Below, in pieces: positions 1 to 5,928 of a stretch of DNA of 11,197 nucleotides. Position numbers and translations under genes: made by a program. The DNA comes from DATHWB01 sp035544575. GTDB taxonomy: Bacteria > Actinomycetota > Acidimicrobiia > Spongiisociales > ZC4RG35. Under the pieces are notes generated by a model. It was not told the DNA's origin. It searched no databases and worked only from the letters and a program-made list of their open reading frames with translations. Location: assembly GCA_035544575.1 (NCBI GenBank), contig DATKEC010000024.1, forward strand, positions 1 through 11,197, given 5' to 3'. How positions within the stretch are numbered: the first letter of the stretch is position 1; every line of letters starts with the position of its first letter.

Positions 1-1
1 T

Positions 2-1336
2 GTGTACGGCCGGATCGGAACGCACACCGTCACGTTTGGCACGCTGGCGGCGTGGGCGGTGGACGTGTTGAACGTGCTCACCGGCAACCTCGACCGTCCC
101 GGCGGTGCGATGTTCCCGCTTGCGCTGCACCAGCCCCGCACTCGCAGCGGTCGGCCCTTCCGGCAGGGCCGGTTCCGCAGCCGGGTTCGCGACCTTTCTG
201 AGTCACTGGGGGAGCTTCCGGTCGCGACCATGGCCGACGAGATCCTCGTCGACGGTCCTGGCAAGGTGCGCGCCCTGTTCACGATCGCGGGCAACCCGGC
301 GCTGACCACTCCCGACGCCGGTCGGCTCGATGACGCTCTGGCGGACCTCGAGCTGATGGTGTCGGTGGACATCTACCTGAACGAGACGACCCGACATGCC
401 GACGTGATCCTCCCCGGCCGCTCGGCGCTGGAGAAGTCCCACTACGACCTGGGTTTCACGACCCTCTCTGTACGGGACTACGCCATGTACTCCCCGCCCG
501 TGTTCGAACATGAAGGTCTCTCCGAGTTCGAGGCGATCGTGGCGCTCACCGCCATCGCCTTGGGGATGGGTTCGACAGCCGATCCGTCTTCGGTGGCGGA
601 GGCGGCGCTGGCGGCTCGTGTGCAGTCGGCAGTGTCCGATCCGGAGTCGCCCATTCACGATCGCGACGCCGACGAGATACTCAAGGAGTTGGCCCCGTGG
701 CCCCTCCCCGAACGGTTCCTCGACCTGTTGATCCGGACGGGATACTGCGGCGACGGTTTCGGGGCCGACCCAGACGGGATGACTCTCGAGCGTCTGGCTG
801 CCAGCCCGCACGGCATCGACTTCGGCCCCTTGCGGCCGCGAATCGAAGACGTGCTGGTGACCGCGTCGGGCCGGGTCGAACTGGCGCCCGCCCCGATCCT
901 CGCCGATGTGCCCAGACTGGCCGAGGCGGTCGAGACGCACCATGAGGACGACGTGGTGCTGGTCGGGCGGCGTGAGCTGCGATCGAACAACTCCTGGCTG
1001 CACAACGTCGAAGTGCTGGTGCGTGGGAAGGAACGCTGCACGCTGCAGATCCATCCCGACGATGCCGCCCGGCTCGGCGTGGGCGACGGCGACGCTGTGA
1101 CGGTGCGGTCCCGTGTCGGCGAGTTGAGCGCGCCGGCAGAAGTCACCCCTTCGGTGATGGTTGGGGTTGTCAGCCTCCCGTACGGCTGGGGCCACGACGC
1201 AGAAGGGTCGAGGTTGTCGGTGGCGTCACAGCGTCCCGGGGTGAACACCAACGTGCTGACCGATGCGCTCCCGATCGATCCGGTGTCGGGCAACGCCGTC
1301 CTCAACGGGATTCCGGTGCAGTTGTCCGCCACGTGA
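2..1336 (+). CDS. Molybdopterin-dependent oxidoreductase, C-terminal part (5' end outside window)
   Basis: This is the C-terminal 444 residues of a bis-molybdopterin guanine dinucleotide oxidoreductase of the formate dehydrogenase/nitrate reductase/DMSO reductase superfamily. The frame is open from the first bases, and the first visible residues (GRIGTHTVTFGTLAAWAVD, then LTGNLDRPGGAMFP) are internal family sequence, so the true start lies upstream. Further motifs are the IAGNP turn (about 95-99), SVDIYLNETTRHADVILPG (121-139) and the C-terminal dinucleotide-binding beta-barrel domain (about 318-442), with RSNNSWLHN, LQIHPDDA, GDAVTVRS and YGWGHD. Family members normally run to 700 or more residues, so about 300 N-terminal residues are missing, including any Fe-S motif and the active-site ligand. 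The substrate cannot be judged from this part. The gene ends 30 bp before metY in the same direction. No truncating lesion is seen; the loss is only the window edge. Confidence 0.9.
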   Translation: MYGRIGTHTVTFGTLAAWAVDVLNVLTGNLDRPGGAMFPLALHQPRTRSGRPFRQGRFRSRVRDLSESLGELPVATMADEILVDGPGKVRALFTIAGNPALTTPDAGRLDDALADLELMVSVDIYLNETTRHADVILPGRSALEKSHYDLGFTTLSVRDYAMYSPPVFEHEGLSEFEAIVALTAIALGMGSTADPSSVAEAALAARVQSAVSDPESPIHDRDADEILKELAPWPLPERFLDLLIRTGYCGDGFGADPDGMTLERLAASPHGIDFGPLRPRIEDVLVTASGRVELAPAPILADVPRLAEAVETHHEDDVVLVGRRELRSNNSWLHNVEVLVRGKERCTLQIHPDDAARLGVGDGDAVTVRSRVGELSAPAEVTPSVMVGVVSLPYGWGHDAEGSRLSVASQRPGVNTNVLTDALPIDPVSGNAVLNGIPVQLSAT

Positions 1337-1354
1337 GCCGGGGTGGCGGTCCGA

Positions 1355-1366
1355 TAACGTGGCCGC
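1355..1366 (+). promoter_or_regulatory. Possible leaderless promoter for metY (-10 TAACGT)
   Basis: The 30-bp gap before metY has no convincing Shine-Dalgarno sequence near the ATG. It does have TAACGT at 1355-1360, which fits the actinobacterial TANNNT -10 pattern and ends 6 nt before the ATG. This would place the transcript start at or next to the A of the start codon, giving a leaderless mRNA. A -35 match is weak (GTGAGC at 1333-1338). This is inference from spacing only; read-through from the upstream oxidoreductase gene is an alternative. Confidence 0.3.
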
Positions 1367-2662
1367 ATGGTCAAACCTGACTCCACCGGCTTCGACACGC
1401 TCTCGATCCACGCCGGAGCCCGACCGGATCCGACCACCGGAGCGCGTACGACGCCGATCTATCACTCCGCGTCATTCGTCTTCGAAGACACTGCCCACGC
1501 CGCCTCACTCTTCAACCTCGAGACGCCGGGTCACATCTACAGCCGGATCTCCAATCCGACGGTCTCAGTGTTCGAACAGCGCATGGCGGCACTCGAAGGG
1601 GGCGTGGCGGCGGTGGCCACGGCGTCTGGCCAGGCAGCACTGCACATCGCCATCACCACCCTCATGGGCCAGGGCGGTCACATCGTCTGTTCGGCGGCGG
1701 TCTACGGCGGCACGGTCAACCTGTTGGTCAACACCCTTCCCCGCTTCGGCATCACCGCCACCTTCGTGGACCCGCGGGATCATGCCGGCCTCGATGCGGC
1801 GATCACCGACAGGACGCGGTTGGTGATCGCCGAAACCATCGGCAACCCGATCATGAACGTGACCGACCTGGGTGCCTTCGCCGAGGTGGCCCACGCCCAT
1901 GGGGTTCCGGTCCTCGTGGACAACACCTTCGCGTCGCCGTATCTGTGCCGTCCGGTCGAGTGGGGGATCGACCTGGTCTATCACTCTGCGACCAAGTTCA
2001 TCGGCGGCCACGGCACGGTGATCGGAGGTGTGCTGGTCGATGGAGGAACATTCGACTGGGAGGGGTCAGGTCGTTTCCCCACGCTGACCGAACCCTATGA
2101 GGGCTATCACGGGATCGACTTCGTCGACGAGTTCGGCCCTTCCGCTTTCGCGGCTCGGGCCCGGGCCGAAGGTCTGCGCGACTTCGGCGCCTCGATGAGT
2201 CCGGATACCGCCTTCCACCTCATCCAGGGCTGTGAAACCCTCCCGGTGCGGATGCGGCGTCATGTCGAGAATGCGATGTCGGTCGCCCGGTTCCTCGAGT
2301 CCCACGAAGCGGTGCGGTGGGTGGCGTACCCGGGACTGGAGTCGCATCCCGACCACGAATTGGCCGCCCGTCTTCTCCCGCGGGGCGGGGGCGCGGTGCT
2401 CGCCTTCGGGATCGAAGGCGGGAGGGCAGCCGGCTCCAGGTTCATCGAGTCGGTCGAAGTCTTCAGTCACCTCGCCAACATCGGCGACCTGCGTTCGCTG
2501 GTGATTCATCCGGCCTCGACGACGCATCAGCAGATGACCGCGGACCAGCTGGCGGCGGCGGGAATCGGCGAAGACCTCGTTCGGGTCTCGGTGGGACTCG
2601 AGGACCCGGCCGATCTGATCGCCGACCTCGCCCGGGCCCTGCGGGCCGCCGGGAAGGTTTGA
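1367..2662 (+). CDS. metY: O-acetylhomoserine aminocarboxypropyltransferase (sulfhydrylase), MetY
   Basis: This is a PLP-dependent enzyme of the Cys/Met metabolism fold, 431 residues, close to the usual length for the MetY branch. It would join O-acetylhomoserine and sulfide to form homocysteine and acetate in the cytoplasm. The N terminus FDTLSIHAGARPDPTTGARTTPIY is typical. Visible active-site sequence includes YSRISNPT (58-65), the SGQAA phosphate-binding loop (87-91), VDNTFASPYLCRP (184-196) with the pyridine-binding Asp185, and HSATKFIGGHG (206-216) with the Schiff-base Lys210. The C-terminal block SHLANIGDLRSLVIHPASTTH is also characteristic, and the long insert between about 230 and 290 separates MetY from shorter MetB/MetC proteins. 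The ATG gives the family N terminus directly. A hydrolase gene follows within about 11 nt, and metX lies about 1 kb downstream, which supports the acetyl-dependent direct sulfhydrylation route. Confidence 0.94.
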   Translation: MVKPDSTGFDTLSIHAGARPDPTTGARTTPIYHSASFVFEDTAHAASLFNLETPGHIYSRISNPTVSVFEQRMAALEGGVAAVATASGQAALHIAITTLMGQGGHIVCSAAVYGGTVNLLVNTLPRFGITATFVDPRDHAGLDAAITDRTRLVIAETIGNPIMNVTDLGAFAEVAHAHGVPVLVDNTFASPYLCRPVEWGIDLVYHSATKFIGGHGTVIGGVLVDGGTFDWEGSGRFPTLTEPYEGYHGIDFVDEFGPSAFAARARAEGLRDFGASMSPDTAFHLIQGCETLPVRMRRHVENAMSVARFLESHEAVRWVAYPGLESHPDHELAARLLPRGGGAVLAFGIEGGRAAGSRFIESVEVFSHLANIGDLRSLVIHPASTTHQQMTADQLAAAGIGEDLVRVSVGLEDPADLIADLARALRAAGKV

Positions 2663-2673
2663 AGGTGGAGCTG

Positions 2674-3480
2674 ATGGTCGGTGATCGCTCAGTGTTCCTT
2701 CACATCGGAGGCGTGGATCTGGATCGGCAGAACGGCGTCGTCCTCCTCGTTCACGGGGCCGGCAACGACCACACGATCTGGCGGTTCGTGACGCGGCGCC
2801 TGGCTGCGGCGGGCTGGCCGGTCGTCGCCGTGGACCTGCCGGGCCACGGCAAGACCGACGGCCCCGCACTCGGGTCCATCGAGGCGATGGCGGATTGGTG
2901 TTTCGACGTGGTCGACTCTCTCGGCGCGGACGAAGTGACCGTCGTCGGTCACTCGATGGGCTCGTTGATCGCGATGGAGATGGCATGCCGGCAACCGGGC
3001 AGGGTCCGGGGGCTCGGCCTCCTTGCTCCCGCAACGCAGATGGCGGTCCACCCCGAACTTCAGGAGGCGGCCGATCGGCGCGACAAGCTGGCGACCGACC
3101 TCATCATCGGATGGTCGCACAGCGGCCGATCCCGTTTTGGCCACCACACCGCCCCGGGCCTGTGGATGGCGGGCGCCAATCGGCGACTGCTCGAACGCAA
3201 CATCGCTTCGTTGGGGGCGGATCTCGTTGCTTGCTCGCAGTGGGACGGCTCCGGTGCGTTCGCCCAGGTGCATGCGCCGACCCTCGTCATCGTCGGTGAG
3301 AAGGACCTGATGGTTCCCGCCCGGGCCGGCCGCGGGTTGGCGGCAGACCTGCCGCACGCCGAGCTGGTCGAGATTCCGGGAGGAGCCCACGCCTCGTTGT
3401 ACGACCACCCAGACGAGGTCGTCGGTCCGCTGATCGGATGGCTCGCCAGCACCGGAACCCGTCCGGGGCGGCGCGATTGA
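2674..3480 (+). CDS. Alpha/beta hydrolase-fold protein, substrate unknown
   Basis: This 268-residue protein belongs to the alpha/beta hydrolase superfamily. It has an oxyanion-side HGAG (27-30), the strand and turn VVAVDLPGHGKTDGP (50-64), and a nucleophile elbow GHSMGS (92-97) with Ser94. A C-terminal TLVIVGEKDLMVP supplies the likely acid Asp211, and GGAHA the likely base His239, so the full triad is present. There is no signal peptide or membrane segment, so it is probably cytoplasmic. The ATG at 2674 follows AAGGTGGAG at 2662-2670; an in-frame GTG at 2665 is also possible. The gene starts about 11 nt after metY and ends just before the metX riboswitch leader, so it is probably co-transcribed with metY. 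MetX is also an alpha/beta hydrolase-fold enzyme, but this one lacks MetX motifs. It may be a proofreading or salvage esterase; that role is speculation. Confidence 0.85.
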   Translation: MVGDRSVFLHIGGVDLDRQNGVVLLVHGAGNDHTIWRFVTRRLAAAGWPVVAVDLPGHGKTDGPALGSIEAMADWCFDVVDSLGADEVTVVGHSMGSLIAMEMACRQPGRVRGLGLLAPATQMAVHPELQEAADRRDKLATDLIIGWSHSGRSRFGHHTAPGLWMAGANRRLLERNIASLGADLVACSQWDGSGAFAQVHAPTLVIVGEKDLMVPARAGRGLAADLPHAELVEIPGGAHASLYDHPDEVVGPLIGWLASTGTRPGRRD

Positions 3481-3505
3481 CCGTGCCGGATGCAGATGTC
3501 ACACT
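3477..3505 (+). promoter_or_regulatory. Likely promoter of the riboswitch-metX transcript
   Basis: TTGACC at 3477-3482 (overlapping the hydrolase stop codon) is followed after 17 bp by CACACT at 3500-3505, one base from the TANNNT -10 pattern. This predicts a transcript start near 3511-3513, at the 5' edge of the riboswitch aptamer. The good spacing and the match to the RNA start support the call; the -10 first base is off-consensus. Confidence 0.45.
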
Positions 3506-3512
3506 CGCCGTG

Positions 3513-3612
3513 CGCTCATCCAGAGCGGCGGAGGGACAGGCCCGATGATGCCGCGGCAACCGTGCGAGCGGTGCCAATGCCTGATCGATGAGACCGACGG
3601 CGGAGACCCGCC
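3513..3612 (+). ncRNA. SAM riboswitch (SAM-I/SAM-IV clan) in the metX leader
   Basis: The leader holds the S-adenosylmethionine aptamer core. P1 is CTCATC (3515-3520) with GATGAG (3587-3592). The joining bases CAGAG lead into P2, GCGGC (3525-3529) with GCCGC (3550-3554), with the kink-turn type sequence GGAGGGA on one side and GATGA on the other, and an inner GGG/CCC pair (3533-3535 with 3541-3543). The loop AGG (3538-3540) can pair with CCT (3580-3582), the expected pseudoknot. The conserved GGCAACC (3555-3561) begins P3, ACCG (3559-3562) with CGGT (3569-3572), then GGTGCCAAT. Only four bases separate the pseudoknot strand from the 3' strand of P1, so the SAM-I P4 helix is missing. A hairpin GGCGG/CCGCC (3599-3603 with 3608-3612) follows, as in P4-less clan members. 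The regulated gene is metX, 38 nt downstream; SAM binding is expected to reduce expression. The expression platform was not resolved. Confidence 0.88.
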
Positions 3613-3649
3613 CGAGGCCCAGGGGCGCCGAAGGAGTTGAGGTTTTCCG

Positions 3650-4846
3650 ATGTTGAACACGATTGATCCCGGTCGATCGGTCGGGCAGGTGAGCACCCGA
3701 TTCCACACGCTGTCCGGACCGTTCACCACCCAGGGGGGAGCGACGCTCGAATCGGTCACGCTCGCCTACGAGCTGTACGGGGAGATCAGCGAGGCACGGG
3801 ACAACGTCATCGTCGTCTTCCACGCCATCACGGGCAGCCAGCACGCGGCCGGTTTCAATCCCGAGGTCGAAGGGGTCGACGGGCGGTGGACGGCCGACGT
3901 GCACCGGGGCTGGTGGGACGGGTTCATCGGCCCGGGCCGGGCGATGGACACCGACCGTTACGCCGTGCTGTGTGTCAACTATCTGGGTGGCTGTTATGGC
4001 TCGACGGGCCCGGCCTCGATCGACCCGGCGACCGGAAAACGCTACGGGTCGACGTTTCCCGCCGTCACGCTCACCGACATCGTGGACAGCCAGGTTCGGC
4101 TGCTCGACGAGCTGGGGATCGACAAGGTGCACGCAGTCATCGGCGGATCGGTTGGCGGGATGATGTCGGCGGTGTTCGCCACCCGGTACCCGGACCGCGT
4201 CGAGGTCGTGATCCCGATCGCGGCGGGCCTGCGGACCACGACCCTGCAGGCCCTCCTCAACTTCGAACAGATCATGGCGATCGCCCGCGACCCGAACTTC
4301 CAGCGGGGTGACTACTACGACGGCGAGCATCCCAACGTGGGCTTGGCCGTCGCCCGCACGATCGGGCACAAGATGTTCGTGTCGTTGCTGACGCTCACCG
4401 AGCGCGCCAGGGCCCAGGTGGTGCAGAACGTCGATCTCGGCGGATACGCGATCAGCAGTCCGCTCGAGTCCTACATGCTGCATCACTCCGAGAAGTTCGT
4501 GGAGCGCTTCGACGCCAACACGTATCTGATCGTGATGCGCATCTGGCAGCAGTTCGACCTCGTCCAGGAGGTGGGGGGCGAGTCGATGGTGGAGGTGCTG
4601 TCGCGGTGCGGCCATCAGCGCTGGCAGGTGTTCACGGTGGACTCGGACGTTTGTTTCTATCCGGAGGAGCAAACGGAGATGTACACGACGTTGCTGGCGG
4701 CGGGCGTGCCGGCCCGTCGGTTCACCCTCCACTCGGAGAAGGGACACGACTCGTTCCTGACCGAACCGCACCTGTACGCGGCCCTCATCAACGACGTCCT
4801 CGCCGGCTGGCACGACCTCACCGTCACCGACATCGGCACCCTGTAG
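3650..4846 (+). CDS. metX: Homoserine O-acetyltransferase, MetX family
   Basis: This 398-residue alpha/beta hydrolase-fold acyltransferase would activate homoserine with an acyl-CoA, probably acetyl-CoA, as the first committed step of methionine synthesis. Diagnostic blocks are HAITGSQHAAG (58-68), GWWDGFIGPGRAMDTDRY (87-104), NYLGGCYGSTGPASIDP (110-126), the nucleophile elbow GGSVGGM with Ser167, SPLESYMLHHSEKFVERFDANTYL (270-293), Asp333 in VDSDVCFYPEEQ, and His366 in KGHDSFL. The triad Ser167-Asp333-His366 is intact. Departures from commoner MetX proteins are Met172 where the elbow usually continues with Gln, and LIVMR after RFDANTY. The ATG follows GAGG at 3639-3642 by 7 nt. A SAM riboswitch precedes the gene, and metY upstream uses acetylhomoserine, favouring acetyl over succinyl transfer. 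The left inverted repeat of the downstream cassette begins 17 bp after the stop. Confidence 0.92.
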   Translation: MLNTIDPGRSVGQVSTRFHTLSGPFTTQGGATLESVTLAYELYGEISEARDNVIVVFHAITGSQHAAGFNPEVEGVDGRWTADVHRGWWDGFIGPGRAMDTDRYAVLCVNYLGGCYGSTGPASIDPATGKRYGSTFPAVTLTDIVDSQVRLLDELGIDKVHAVIGGSVGGMMSAVFATRYPDRVEVVIPIAAGLRTTTLQALLNFEQIMAIARDPNFQRGDYYDGEHPNVGLAVARTIGHKMFVSLLTLTERARAQVVQNVDLGGYAISSPLESYMLHHSEKFVERFDANTYLIVMRIWQQFDLVQEVGGESMVEVLSRCGHQRWQVFTVDSDVCFYPEEQTEMYTTLLAAGVPARRFTLHSEKGHDSFLTEPHLYAALINDVLAGWHDLTVTDIGTL

Positions 4847-4863
4847 ACCCGGCCGATCCTCCC

Positions 4864-4911
4864 CGTACCCAGGGTTAGATCGGACGTATACGTCCGATCG
4901 AGCCCGCGGAA
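4864..4911 (+). repeat. Left inverted repeat (48 bp) with internal 22-bp palindrome
   Basis: It matches the reverse complement of 5881-5928 at every position except 4900 (G against T). It contains three symmetric parts: CCCAGGG (4868-4874), a perfect 22-bp palindrome at 4878-4899 made of GATCGGACGTA and its complement, and CCGCGG (4904-4909). The outer end lies 17 bp after the metX stop. Confidence 0.95.
4878..4899. terminator. Perfect palindrome after metX; possible terminator or operator
   Basis: The half-site GATCGGACGTA is followed directly by its complement, so the RNA could fold into a 9-bp stem closed by a UAUA loop about 31 nt after the metX stop. No T-run follows, so it is not a classical intrinsic terminator. 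It could also be a dimer binding site 64 bp before the AbiEi/DUF559 start codon. Confidence 0.4.
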
Positions 4912-4963
4912 AGTGCAGCCGACCTACCCGTTCCTGTCACACCCGCATCGCAGGCTGCGGACC

Positions 4964-5872
4964 ATGACGAACGACGAACGTGCCCGCGAGTTCGCAGCCG
5001 CTCACGGGGGTGTGGTGACGGCGCCCGTGCTCGCTGAACTCGGGTTCACCCCCCATCAGATCAGGAACAAGGTCCGCCGCCACGGCTGGAAGTCGATCGG
5101 GCGAGGGGCGTATCGCCTGTTCCCGACGCGGGATCCCCGCGACAGCATCCTCACCGCGATCACCGTTCTGGAACGGGCAGTCGTCTCTCACGAGTCGGCC
5201 GCAGAGCTTCACGGATTCTCGCGCCTCCCGAAGGGTCTCTCGAAGGTGACGGTCCACTCCCGTACGACTCACTGTTTCCGCTTCGACGAGGTGATCGCGC
5301 ACCGATCACACGACCTCGACGAGTCGCATGTCATCAGGATTGGCGGGCTACCTGTGACGACGGTCGAGCGAACCGTCGTCGACATCGCCGCCGGTCGGCA
5401 TCCGAAGCACGTTGGCGCCATCGTCGACGACCTCGTCAGCCGCGGTCTCCTCGACTTTGCGGTGATGACCGACATCGCCCGGTCCGTTGCCCGAAAGGGA
5501 AAGCCGGGCACGGTGACGATGAGGACCGTCATCGACGAGCGAGGCGGTGCCATGCGCCCCCAGTCCGAGCTCGAACGGCGCGCTCGGCGCCTCATTGCCG
5601 ATGCCGACCTGCCCCCACCCGTTCACGAGTTTCCGATTCCGTGGACGCCAGATCGTCGCTTCGACGACGCGTACCCCGATCAGCGGCTGGCGATCGAGTG
5701 GGATTCGCGCCGATATCACGGTCAGCTGGCCGCCTTCGAGGCGGACAGACTTCGCGATCGCACGGCGGCACTCAGCGGATGGCGAGTGGTTCGTTTCACC
5801 TGGGACGACATCGAGTATCGACCCGTCGAGGTGGTCGAGTCGATCCGGCTTCTCCTCCAGCGCGCCAGCTGA
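4964..5872 (+). CDS. AbiEi-type winged-helix protein with C-terminal DUF559 nuclease-like domain
   Basis: This 302-residue protein has an N-terminal winged-helix region like the AbiEi antitoxin domain (about 5-55; HGGVVTAPVLAELGFTPHQI, then GWKSIGRGAYRL). A middle AbiEi-like region follows (about 60-170, with SHESAAELHGF and LPVTTVERTVVDIA). The C-terminal part (about 198-300) matches DUF559, a Vsr-like PD-(D/E)XK-related fold. It has MRPQSELERRARRL, then RRFDDAYPDQRLAIEWDSRRYHG (Asp235, Glu245, Asp247, His252), DRLRDRTAALSGWRVVRFTWDDI and a closing helix. Family members are often labelled type IV antitoxin-like, but no AbiEii nucleotidyltransferase partner is adjacent. The ATG at 4964 is chosen because homologous sequence starts there; a GTG at 4913 would add 17 residues with no family look. 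No strong Shine-Dalgarno is seen. DNA binding is likely; nuclease activity is unproven. Flanking inverted repeats suggest transfer. Confidence 0.85.
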   Translation: MTNDERAREFAAAHGGVVTAPVLAELGFTPHQIRNKVRRHGWKSIGRGAYRLFPTRDPRDSILTAITVLERAVVSHESAAELHGFSRLPKGLSKVTVHSRTTHCFRFDEVIAHRSHDLDESHVIRIGGLPVTTVERTVVDIAAGRHPKHVGAIVDDLVSRGLLDFAVMTDIARSVARKGKPGTVTMRTVIDERGGAMRPQSELERRARRLIADADLPPPVHEFPIPWTPDRRFDDAYPDQRLAIEWDSRRYHGQLAAFEADRLRDRTAALSGWRVVRFTWDDIEYRPVEVVESIRLLLQRAS

Positions 5873-5880
5873 ACGCTCCC

Positions 5881-5928
5881 TTCCGCGGGCTAGATCGGAC
5901 GTATACGTCCGATCTAACCCTGGGTACG
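5881..5928 (-). repeat. Right inverted repeat (48 bp) with internal 26-bp palindrome
   Basis: This is the reverse complement of 4864-4911 with one difference, at 5892. That difference extends the symmetry: the palindrome runs over 26 bp here (5891-5916) against 22 bp in the left copy. The outer 15 bases encode the last four residues (RTQG) and the TAG stop of the minus-strand TIGR03084-type gene. Confidence 0.95.
5891..5916. terminator. Palindrome between convergent genes; possible two-way terminator
   Basis: The 26-bp perfect palindrome lies between the stop codon of the plus-strand AbiEi/DUF559 gene (5872) and the stop codon of the minus-strand gene (5914-5916). In either strand the RNA could form an 11-bp stem with a UAUA loop. 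That suits a bidirectional terminator for convergent genes, although no T-run follows on either side. Confidence 0.4.

Larger units (their letters stand above)
4864..5928. mobile_element. Candidate one-gene cassette bounded by 48-bp inverted repeats
   Basis: Two 48-bp sequences in inverted orientation (4864-4911 and 5881-5928, 47 of 48 matching) bound a 969-bp interior that holds only the AbiEi/DUF559 gene. The gene starts 52 nt after the left repeat and stops 8 nt before the right one, so the repeats enclose it closely. I see no transposase or recombinase gene and no convincing target-site duplication outside the repeats. The arrangement resembles a small mobile or mobilised unit. It could also be two copies of a dispersed palindromic repeat that happen to lie in opposite orientations. 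Confidence 0.5.

Noticed and set aside
203..1195. Minus-strand open frame opposite the molybdopterin oxidoreductase
   Set aside because: No recognisable domain; it is explained by GC-driven absence of stop codons opposite a conserved coding frame.
3287..4813. Long minus-strand open frame (508 codons) opposite the hydrolase and metX
   Set aside because: It mirrors well-recognised plus-strand genes, is rich in Arg, His and Val as GC-rich antisense frames are, and shows no family motif.
4913..4963. GTG start giving the AbiEi/DUF559 protein 17 more residues
   Set aside because: The added residues do not resemble the family, and the ATG at 4964 starts with the expected winged-helix region. The GTG remains possible, as it lies just inside the left repeat.
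4964..5872. Complete type IV AbiE toxin-antitoxin system
   Set aside because: Only an AbiEi-like domain is present. The neighbours are metX and a TIGR03084-type gene, with no AbiEii nucleotidyltransferase toxin nearby.
4864..5928. CRISPR-like repeat pair
   Set aside because: There are only two copies, inverted, about 1 kb apart with a gene between them.
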